Assembly (NCBI GenBank): GCA_041581055.1
Contig: JBFGCT010000216.1
Span: forward strand, 1-5,833
DNA length: 5,833 nt
Source: JBFGCT01 sp041581055
GTDB lineage: Bacteria; Actinomycetota; Acidimicrobiia; Acidimicrobiales; Ilumatobacteraceae
Reading direction: 5' to 3'
The position numbers were made by a program, and so were the translations under genes. The notes under the pieces are model-generated. The model was not told the DNA's origin and did no database searches. It saw only the letters and a program-made list of their open reading frames with translations. The number at the start of each line of letters is the position of its first letter. The first letter of the stretch is position 1. Shown in pieces: positions 1 through 4,760 of the stretch.

Positions 1-4
1 GCGA

Positions 5-51
5 TTTGTGTGACCGAAGATCGCGAGGTTCGACGTTTTCGGTCACACAGA
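5..51. repeat. Second hairpin copy at the window edge, with wobble pairs
   Basis: Arms 5-20 and 36-51 pair over the same 16 positions as the copy at 79-125. Positions 6 with 50 and 19 with 37 become T/G and G/T. Read as plus-strand RNA these are G-U wobbles and the whole stem survives; read as minus-strand RNA they are A/C mismatches. The loop (21-35) is identical to the other copy. This could reflect structure acting in a transcript arriving from the left, or chance. Confidence 0.75.
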
Positions 52-78
52 GAGATCGGTGGGGATGGGCCTCTGCGG

Positions 79-125
79 TTTGTGTGACCGAAGATCGCGA
101 GGTTCGACGTCTTCGGTCACACAAA
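79..125 (-). terminator. 16-bp perfect hairpin downstream of the operon, possible terminator
   Basis: Arms 79-94 and 110-125 are perfect reverse complements (16 bp) around a 15-base loop. The hairpin lies 32 bases past the stop codon of the GTPase gene, where the operon transcript should end. No U-tract follows on either strand, because the outer arms themselves begin TTT and end AAA. It would therefore be a U-less hairpin of the kind often proposed for high-GC actinobacteria, or it may serve mainly as a 3'-end stabiliser. Terminator function is inferred from position and stem strength only. Confidence 0.45.
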
Positions 126-157
126 GCGCTGCGGGCTGCGTTGGGGGGGCGAGCGGG

Positions 158-739
158 TCAGGCCGGCTGGCGGTGGCGAATCAGCGCGTGTTCGACGACC
201 GAGATCATCGCCGCCTTCGCGTCCTCGCGGTTGCGGGCGTCGGCGAACAGCATCGGCACGTTGGGAGGCAGTTGCACCGCCTCGCGGATGTCGACGATCG
301 AGTGCGAGCGGACGCCGTCGAAGGTGTTCACGGCGACGATGAACGGCAGGCCGCGGGACTCGAAGTAGTCGATCGCCGGAAAGCACTCCGTCAGCCGCCG
401 GGTGTCGGCGAGCACGACGGCGCCGATCGCGCCGCGCGACAGCTCGTTCCACATGAAGTGGTACCGCTGCTGGCCGGGCGTCCCGAACAGGTAGAGCACG
501 ATGTCCGCGGTGAGGCTGATCCGGCCGAAGTCCATCGCGACGGTGGTCGTCTCCTTGCGGTCGGTGAACGAGAGGTTGTCGATGCCGCTGCTGGCGCTGG
601 TCATCACCGCTTCGCTGCGGAGCGGCTCGATCTCGGACACCGCGCCGACGAAGGTCGTCTTCCCGGCGCCGAATCCGCCGGCCACGACGATCTTGACCGG
701 CACCTTGCGGGTCACTGGTTCAGAGGTCGCGGATTCCAT
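158..739 (-). CDS. cvnD: Conservon small GTPase (CvnD/MglA-like)
   Basis: This is a 193-aa cytoplasmic small Ras-like GTPase and the fourth gene of the operon; it probably acts as the nucleotide-controlled output of the conservon complex. The P-loop is GGFGAGKTT (residues 21-29, Lys27). The switch II motif is FGTPGQQR (85-92), with Gln90 at the place of Ras Gln61. G4 is the degenerate NTFD (138-141) and the G5-like segment is ADAR (166-169). The DxxG aspartate is replaced by Gly86 and the Ras Gly12 position is Phe23; to my knowledge both are usual in this family, so they are not signs of decay. The ATG start at 737-739 overlaps the end of the DUF742 gene by 20 nt and has a GGAGAAGG Shine-Dalgarno site six bases upstream. 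There is no signal peptide and no obvious lipidation motif. The length is typical of the family. Confidence 0.95.
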   Translation of the reverse strand: MESATSEPVTRKVPVKIVVAGGFGAGKTTFVGAVSEIEPLRSEAVMTSASSGIDNLSFTDRKETTTVAMDFGRISLTADIVLYLFGTPGQQRYHFMWNELSRGAIGAVVLADTRRLTECFPAIDYFESRGLPFIVAVNTFDGVRSHSIVDIREAVQLPPNVPMLFADARNREDAKAAMISVVEHALIRHRQPA

Positions 740-1238
740 CGAGCACCTTCTCCAACAAGCTTGTGTATGAGGTCACTGGGGCATTGCGTTGAATGTTCAC
801 CGCGCCGGCCTCGACGAGGTCGGAGATCACCACGCGGGCGACGCCGATCGGGATCTCGGCGCGGGCGGCGATCTCGACGAGGGCCATCGGCCGCTCGGCG
901 AGCTTGAGGATCGTGGCCGCCTCCCAGCGGAACGCCACGTCGCCGTTCAGCCGGGTGCTGGTCTGGATCTGCGCTTCCAGGCTGATCTCGGAGCTCGAGA
1001 CGGTGCGGCCGCCGGTGATCGCGTACGGCCGGATGAGGCGGGAGTCGGCGTCGATGTCCGCCGGGTCGGTATCCGCCAGGTCGGTGCCCGGGTTCTCGGG
1101 CGCTGGCGCGGGCGCGACGCTCGGCGGCGCCGGGACGTCGGCCAGGCCGAGCTCGGGGGCGTCGGCCGAGGGCGTGCTCGCCGGCGTGAGGCCGAATGTC
1201 GTGATGTCGGTGGGGGCCTCCACGGTCACTCCTTTCAT
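720..1238 (-). CDS. cvnC: DUF742 domain protein (CvnC-like)
   Basis: This is a DUF742-family protein and the third gene of the operon, with up to 172 aa. The domain begins at RLIRPYAITGGR (about residues 67-78), the RPYxxTGGR signature of the family. It continues through a helical winged-helix-like part with ALVEIAARAEIPIGVARVVI (about 118-137) and ends LLEKVLDGIRDL. Family members are thought to be adaptors in conservon complexes; a DNA-binding role is suggested by the fold but unproven. The first ~65 residues are Ala/Pro/Asp-rich and look disordered. The start is uncertain. The ATG at 1238 has its AGGAG only two bases upstream. A GTG at 1223, five codons in, has AAAGGAG five bases upstream and may be the true start (167 aa). 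The coordinates given are the longer form. The gene begins about 10 nt after the Roadblock stop and overlaps the GTPase start by 20 nt. Confidence 0.93.
   Translation of the reverse strand: MKGVTVEAPTDITTFGLTPASTPSADAPELGLADVPAPPSVAPAPAPENPGTDLADTDPADIDADSRLIRPYAITGGRTVSSSEISLEAQIQTSTRLNGDVAFRWEAATILKLAERPMALVEIAARAEIPIGVARVVISDLVEAGAVNIQRNAPVTSYTSLLEKVLDGIRDL
746..753 (-). promoter_or_regulatory. Ribosome binding site of the GTPase gene
   Basis: On the minus strand this reads GGAGAAGG, six bases before the ATG at 739. It lies inside the 3' end of the DUF742 coding region, so ribosomes ending DUF742 translation at 720 pass over it. This supports coupled translation and fixes the 739 start. 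Confidence 0.75.
1229..1235 (-). promoter_or_regulatory. Shine-Dalgarno site favouring a GTG start for DUF742
   Basis: The minus strand reads AAAGGAG, then TGACC, then GTG (codon at 1221-1223). This site lies inside the longer reading frame that starts at ATG 1238. Its five-base spacing is better than the two-base spacing of the AGGAG before that ATG. It argues for initiation at 1223, or at both codons. Confidence 0.55.
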
Positions 1239-1248
1239 CGCTCCTGCG

Positions 1249-1668
1249 TCACCCGCGGGCGAGCATCAACGACTTCAGTTCCTCTCGGACTTCGGGCGTC
1301 AGGACGTCTCCGGCCCGCTCGGCGAAGACGGCCATCTCGTAGCCGATGGTGCCGATGTCGGCCTGCTTGGTGGCGACGACGCACATCAGCGAGCCGTCGC
1401 GGATGCCGGTGACGAACAGCCACCCGTTCTCCATCTCGACGATCACGTTGGAGACGGCGCCGGCGCCGAAGCGCCCCGCCGACCCATAGGCCAACCCGAT
1501 CATCCCGGACGAGACGGCGGCGAGGCGCTCGCCGGCCTCGCGGTCGACACCGTCGGAGACGGCGAGCCCGAGTCCGTCGGAGGAGACAACCACGGCCTGC
1601 CGGACCGCGGGAACCTGGTCGACGAATCGTGCGACGAGCCAGTTCAGGTTGTCGGCGGCGGTACCCAT
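1249..1668 (-). CDS. cvnB: Roadblock/LC7 domain protein (CvnB-like)
   Basis: This is a 139-aa single-domain Roadblock/LC7 protein and the second gene of the operon. The order of elements matches the family: an N-terminal helix (NLNWLVARFVDQVPAVRQ, about 7-24), the strand pair VVVSSDGLGLAVS (26-38), a central helix (EAGERLAAVSSGMIGLAYGSA, about 44-64), then strands NVIVEMENGWLFVTGI and SLMCVVATKQADIGTIGYEM (about 74-112). Family members bind or regulate small GTPases, as MglB does for MglA; the likely partner here is the GTPase encoded two genes downstream. The mycobacterial Rv3364c is a relative in an equivalent operon. The ATG at 1666-1668 shares one base with the kinase stop (TGATG at 1670-1666), and GGAGG lies nine bases upstream, so translation is probably coupled to the kinase. 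No signal peptide or membrane segment is seen. Confidence 0.95.
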   Translation of the reverse strand: MGTAADNLNWLVARFVDQVPAVRQAVVVSSDGLGLAVSDGVDREAGERLAAVSSGMIGLAYGSAGRFGAGAVSNVIVEMENGWLFVTGIRDGSLMCVVATKQADIGTIGYEMAVFAERAGDVLTPEVREELKSLMLARG

Positions 1669-4445
1669 CAGTCGTGTCCTCCAAGTGCTGGCGCGTCGGC
1701 CGGCGCGTCGGCGCCGTCGAGGCGTCCGAGTTGCGTGCTGGTGTGGAAGGCGCTCAGCGTCGACCGCAGCGCCTCCGGGTCGTGATTCGAGGCGGCGACG
1801 ACCGGGCTGGCCTCGGTCGGCACCGCGGGGCGGCTGGCGCCGTCGCGCCGCGGCAATCCGGCGTCGGTCATCGGCTCGGCGGCGCCGGGCTGGCGGATCG
1901 GCAGGCCGCTCGGCGCGAGCTGCGGCGCCGGCGCGGCGGCCGGGGCCGCGGCGGGCGTCGGCGGTGCGGAAGGGCCCGGGTCGGGCGCCGGTGCACGCGG
2001 CGGGGCGAGATCGGGCACCCGCAGGTCGCCCGGCCCCGGTGCCGGCATCAGCGGGCGCTCGAGCGGTGCGATCGGGGCCGGCTCGGCGGACGGGACGGGC
2101 CGGAAGTCCGCGACCTCCCGAGCCGGCGCGGGCTCGATGACGGCCGGTCGGCGCTGCGGAAGTCCTGACGTGGTCAGCGGCGCGTCCCGCGCCGGCTCAG
2201 CCGCGCCCGCGGCTCGGTCGGGGGCGGCGCTGTCCTGCCGCTCGCGGTTGAGCGCGGCGATCGCGTCCAGCGCCGAGCTGGTCGCCCGCACCGCGTCGTC
2301 GGCGGACGGCACAGGCCGGCTGATCGGCGTGGCCGTGGCCGGCTCCGGGGCGACCGGCTGCGGGGCGACCGGCTGCGGGGCGCCCGGCGCCGCTTGGGCC
2401 GACGCCGCTTGGGCCGACGCCGCTTGGGCTGGCGCCGGTTGGGCTGCCGCCGGTTGCGCCGGCTCGGCCTGGACCGCCGGCGCGGCGGCAGGCGCGGCGG
2501 GCGCCGCAGTTGCGGTAGGGGACGCCGACACGGACGGAACGACCTTGTTGAACGCCGCCTCGAACTCCTCGTCGAACCCCGGTTCGGCGCCGAGATCGGT
2601 CGTGTGCTGGTACATCGCCGGGGGGATGACCACGTTGACCGAGAGGCCGGGCGCCGCCTGGACGAGGCCGACCTTGATGCCGTGCTTCGCGGCCAGCAAC
2701 GACACGACCGAGAGACCGAGGGTCGGCTCGACCGACAACCCGATCACGGGCGGCTTGGCGAGCAGGGCGTTGAGCTGCTGGAGCCGCTGGCCCGGGACGC
2801 CGACGCCGCGGTCGGAGATCGTGATCAGGTAGCCGTTGCCCGTGAAGTGTCCGGCGACGGAGACCCGGCTGTCGGGCGGGGAGAACGCCGCCGCGTTGTC
2901 GAGCAGCTCGGCGAGCAGGTGCGACGTGTCGGCGACGAGCGGTCCCTTGACCTGCAGGCTTTCGAGTGCGAGCACGTCGACCCGCCGGTAGTCCTCCACC
3001 TCCGAGATCGCCGCTCGGACGACGTCGTCGATCTCGACCGGTCCGGAGCGCCGCCGCTGCGTGTCGCTGTTGGCGAGGACGAGCAGGCTCTCGGCACTGC
3101 GCCGCATGCGCGTCGCCATGTGGTCGAGCTTGTAGTAGTTCGCGAGGAGGTCGGGATCCTCGACGTTCGCCTCCAACTCGTCGAGCAACGCGAGTTGCCG
3201 GTCGACGAGGCTGCGGTTGCGCCGGGCGAGCGTGACGAAGATGTCCGAGACGCCGCGGCGCAGCACGTCCATCTGCTCGGTGGCGACGTCGACCAGCGTC
3301 GACTGCACGGCGGTGAACGACTCGGCGAGCTCGCCGATCTCGTCGGTGCCGACACCCTCGATCGGGGTGACCACCGGAAGCGGCGTGGCGTTGTTGGGAT
3401 CGCGCAGCGACTGGACGAGCGTCGGCAGTTGCTCGGTGGCGACCTGCCGCGCCCGCTCCGACACCCGGCCCATGCGGCGGGTGATCGAGCGGGACGTCAG
3501 GAACGACAGCACGAGGGCGGCGAGGATCGCCGCCGACACGTAGCCGATCCGGATGTAGGTCTGCTGGGCGATGCCGCTCGACAGCTCGGCGGCGTCGGTC
3601 GTGACCCGCTCGGCGAGCAGATTCCGCAACCCGGTCTCGGACACGATCGGCGCCGAGAACCGCTGCATGTCGAAGCGGGCCGCGTTGTCGGCGCTGACGT
3701 TGGGCCCCAGGTCGAGGAGCCACTGCAGCTCGGCCATGCTCGCGTCGGTGGTGGCCGGCAGATTGCGCCGCTCGTAGATCTCGCGCCAGTCGTCGGGCGC
3801 CGACGCCTCGAACCGCTCGAGGGCGAACAGGGCGTTCCGGCTCAGGAGCTCGGCGCGGTCGATGTTGACCGGCCGCCCGGAGGTGATCGTCAGGTCGATC
3901 ATCTCCAGCAGCTGGTCGGTGTTGTAGACGGCGCGGGTGAGCGCGGCGACCGCCTGGAGCTTCCGGCCGAGCTCGGGATCGGTCGCTTCCGCGGCGAGTA
4001 GGTCGCCGAGGTTGACGAGCGTCTCCTGGGTCGTGCCGTACTCGCCGAAGACGCCGGCGGCCCCGCCGACCCCGCCGCCGCTGTCGGTCGTGGCGCGGGC
4101 GCGGCGGAGCGACGACATCGCGTCGGCGACGGTCACCTGCATCCCGCCGGAGTCGGGAACCCGGCTCACCGCTTCGTTGAGGGAGGCGAACGCGTCGTCG
4201 GTCGACAGCCGTGCCCGCTGGCCCTCGCCGGCGTCGTTGAGGAGGATGACGTCCTGTTCGTTGTCGACCGCCTCGATCGTGTCGACCAACGGGATCCACG
4301 TCGCGCCCAGCTTGCCGGTCCGATCCGCCTCGGCGATCTGTTCGACGTTCGTGCCCACCGTCAGGGTGAGCAAGCCGATGAGCACGGCCACCAGAGGGGC
4401 CGCTGCAAGCACCATCTTGCTGGACAGTCGAAGGCGACTGAGCAT
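1668..4445 (-). CDS. cvnA: NIT-domain sensor histidine kinase (CvnA-like)
   Basis: This is a 925-aa membrane sensor and the first gene of the operon. After a short basic N-terminus there is a membrane helix (about 11-31). Next comes a helical extracytoplasmic region (about 32-297) like nitrate/nitrite-sensing NIT domains, a second membrane helix (about 299-317) and a HAMP linker (about 318-388). A helical segment holds KLDHMATRMRRSAESLLVL (439-457), which takes the place of a classical H-box in this family; His442 is a candidate phosphoacceptor, unproven. The HATPase domain (about 470-610) has an N-box with Glu513 and Asn517, a G1 motif DRGVGV (545-550) and a G2 motif LGLSVV (576-581). Residues 640-925 are a Pro/Ala-rich, probably disordered tail with three GLP-basic motifs and a conserved-looking helix at 889-910. 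The ATG at 4445 has GGGAGGAG five bases upstream. No response regulator is nearby. The real ligand is unknown; the NIT name does not prove nitrate sensing. Confidence 0.94.
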   Translation of the reverse strand: MLSRLRLSSKMVLAAAPLVAVLIGLLTLTVGTNVEQIAEADRTGKLGATWIPLVDTIEAVDNEQDVILLNDAGEGQRARLSTDDAFASLNEAVSRVPDSGGMQVTVADAMSSLRRARATTDSGGGVGGAAGVFGEYGTTQETLVNLGDLLAAEATDPELGRKLQAVAALTRAVYNTDQLLEMIDLTITSGRPVNIDRAELLSRNALFALERFEASAPDDWREIYERRNLPATTDASMAELQWLLDLGPNVSADNAARFDMQRFSAPIVSETGLRNLLAERVTTDAAELSSGIAQQTYIRIGYVSAAILAALVLSFLTSRSITRRMGRVSERARQVATEQLPTLVQSLRDPNNATPLPVVTPIEGVGTDEIGELAESFTAVQSTLVDVATEQMDVLRRGVSDIFVTLARRNRSLVDRQLALLDELEANVEDPDLLANYYKLDHMATRMRRSAESLLVLANSDTQRRRSGPVEIDDVVRAAISEVEDYRRVDVLALESLQVKGPLVADTSHLLAELLDNAAAFSPPDSRVSVAGHFTGNGYLITISDRGVGVPGQRLQQLNALLAKPPVIGLSVEPTLGLSVVSLLAAKHGIKVGLVQAAPGLSVNVVIPPAMYQHTTDLGAEPGFDEEFEAAFNKVVPSVSASPTATAAPAAPAAAPAVQAEPAQPAAAQPAPAQAASAQAASAQAAPGAPQPVAPQPVAPEPATATPISRPVPSADDAVRATSSALDAIAALNRERQDSAAPDRAAGAAEPARDAPLTTSGLPQRRPAVIEPAPAREVADFRPVPSAEPAPIAPLERPLMPAPGPGDLRVPDLAPPRAPAPDPGPSAPPTPAAAPAAAPAPQLAPSGLPIRQPGAAEPMTDAGLPRRDGASRPAVPTEASPVVAASNHDPEALRSTLSAFHTSTQLGRLDGADAPADAPALGGHD
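1678..1682 (-). promoter_or_regulatory. Ribosome binding site of the Roadblock gene
   Basis: The minus strand reads GGAGG, nine bases before the ATG at 1668, inside the last codons of the kinase gene. Together with the TGATG stop/start overlap it supports the annotated start and coupled translation. Confidence 0.65.
2347..2463 (-). repeat. In-frame 15-bp minisatellite in the kinase tail
   Basis: Two families of tandem 15-bp units lie side by side. GGGGCGACCGGCTGC (plus strand) occurs twice and then partially (2347-2388). GCCGCTTGGGCCGAC then occurs as five units, two of them identical and three diverged (2389-2463). On the coding strand they encode pentapeptides of the types PQPVA and AQAAS (about residues 662-700). 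The repeat length is a multiple of three, so unit gain or loss keeps the frame. It lies in the disordered Pro/Ala tail, where length variation should be tolerated. Confidence 0.88.
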
Positions 4446-4450
4446 GAAAA

Positions 4451-4458
4451 CTCCTCCC
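4451..4458 (-). promoter_or_regulatory. Strong ribosome binding site of the sensor kinase
   Basis: The minus strand reads GGGAGGAG followed by TTTTC and the ATG at 4445 (five-base spacing). It fixes the first start codon of the operon. Confidence 0.8.
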
Positions 4459-4510
4459 GTGTCGGAATGCGGTCAGGAGGGCATCGGTACATTCAAGGCT
4501 CCCTAAAGTC

Positions 4511-4532
4511 AGTGGTTCGTCAAGAAACCGCT
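4511..4532. other. Small inverted repeat near a TTGACG box
   Basis: AGTGGTT (4511-4517) pairs with AACCGCT (4526-4532), with one T/G pair and an eight-base loop. The loop contains the reverse complement of most of TTGACG, so the repeat could mark an operator or promoter-proximal structure of the kinase operon. It is short, and chance is possible. Confidence 0.3.
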
Positions 4533-4643
4533 GCGGTGCGGGCCCCGGTCTCCACACGGCTCGCGCCGCCCGCCCCGGCGCCCCGCGCATGTGGGGCCGA
4601 CGGGCGACGAAGCCCCTGGCGGCGGTCGATCCGCGCGTTCGTC

Positions 4644-4691
4644 AGCAATTGCTCAAGACGCAGCTGCGTCGGTCGATACATCTCTTGAGCA
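4644..4691. promoter_or_regulatory. Interlocking palindromes, candidate regulatory site
   Basis: Three inverted repeats overlap here. AGCAATTGCT (4644-4653) is a perfect 10-bp palindrome. GACGCAGCTGCGTC (4657-4670) is a perfect 14-bp palindrome. TGCTCAAGA (4650-4658) is the exact reverse complement of TCTTGAGCA (4683-4691), giving a 9-bp arm on each side of a 24-base spacer. They sit about 70-117 bases upstream of the coiled-coil gene and 200-245 bases upstream of the kinase operon. That position suits a site serving divergent promoters, or a structured leader on one transcript. No known regulator consensus is recognised. Confidence 0.55.
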
Positions 4692-4713
4692 CAACCGTGC
4701 CGAGACGAGCAGC

Positions 4714-4730
4714 GCCCGACCGCGTCGGGC
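4714..4730 (+). other. Hairpin in the presumed 5' leader of the coiled-coil gene
   Basis: GCCCGAC (4714-4720) and GTCGGGC (4724-4730) are perfect complements around a three-base CGC loop. The hairpin ends 16 bases before the Shine-Dalgarno site, so it would lie in the leader RNA without covering that site. A role in RNA stability or attenuation is possible, but short GC-rich hairpins are common at this base composition. Confidence 0.4.
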
Positions 4731-4746
4731 CGACGACCGACGTTCC

Positions 4747-4753
4747 AAGGAGG
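4747..4753 (+). promoter_or_regulatory. Consensus ribosome binding site of the coiled-coil gene
   Basis: AAGGAGG, a full match to the anti-Shine-Dalgarno sequence, lies seven bases before the ATG at 4761. It is the strongest translation signal in the window and decides the start of the plus-strand gene. Confidence 0.9.
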
Positions 4754-4760
4754 GCCCGCG

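Larger units (their letters stand above)
1..125. repeat. Tandem pair of 74-bp-spaced hairpin repeats
   Basis: Positions 1-52 and 75-126 are the same sequence with three differences (4 A/G, 37 T/C, 50 G/A), so the period is 74 bp. Each copy is an inverted repeat with arms TTTGTGTGACCGAAGA and roughly TCTTCGGTCACACAAA around an identical 15-base loop (TCGCGAGGTTCGACG). The spacer between copies (53-74) is not repeated. The first copy abuts the window edge, so more copies may lie to the left. The array sits between the end of the conservon operon (stop at 158-160) and unseen sequence. No open reading frame here looks real. It could be a terminator pair, a genome-wide intergenic palindromic repeat or a protein-binding site; the sequence does not decide. 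Confidence 0.9.
4446..4760. other. Divergent intergenic region between kinase operon and coiled-coil gene
   Basis: This 315-base gap must hold the promoters of both the minus-strand operon and the plus-strand coiled-coil gene. It contains Shine-Dalgarno sites at each end, a cluster of palindromes (4644-4691) and small hairpins (4511-4532, 4714-4730). A minus-strand TTGACG (revcomp of 4519-4524) resembles a -35 box, but I see no -10 hexamer at the right spacing. On the plus strand I see no convincing -35/-10 pair. Short open frames crossing the region have no family signature or supporting ribosome binding site and are not called. Confidence 0.7.

Noticed and set aside
1..125. CRISPR array
   Set aside because: There are only two copies, the repeats are long internal palindromes, the single spacer is 22 bases and no cas gene is visible.
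480..490. Loss of the DxxG aspartate in the GTPase as a sign of a dead enzyme
   Set aside because: The FGTPGQ form, with Gly in place of Asp, is to my knowledge the normal sequence of conservon GTPases. The P-loop, Gln90 and NxxD elements remain.
59..907. Plus-strand open frame across the hairpin repeats and the GTPase gene
   Set aside because: It is antisense to the GTPase gene, starts within the repeat array, has low-complexity Arg/Gly content and no ribosome binding site that I can see.
2394..4001. Long plus-strand open frame (535 codons) opposite the sensor kinase
   Set aside because: It is antisense to a gene with clear kinase domains. Its Arg/Asp/Val/Gly-rich product has no family signature, as expected of a GC-rich shadow frame.
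4496..4524. Possible minus-strand promoter with TTGACG as -35 box
   Set aside because: The -35 match is good, but the nearest -10-like sequences (TTTAGG, TTGAAT) are at about 10 and 21 bases, outside the usual spacing.
2197..4590. Long minus-strand frame (797 codons) overlapping the kinase out of frame
   Set aside because: The product is dominated by Arg, Gly, Ala and Pro with no domain motifs. The kinase frame carries HAMP and HATPase motifs and a good ribosome binding site.
4649..4681. Possible plus-strand promoter (TTGCTC and GATACAT)
   Set aside because: The hexamers match consensus poorly and the spacing of about 20 bases is too long. The sequences are better explained as parts of the palindromes.
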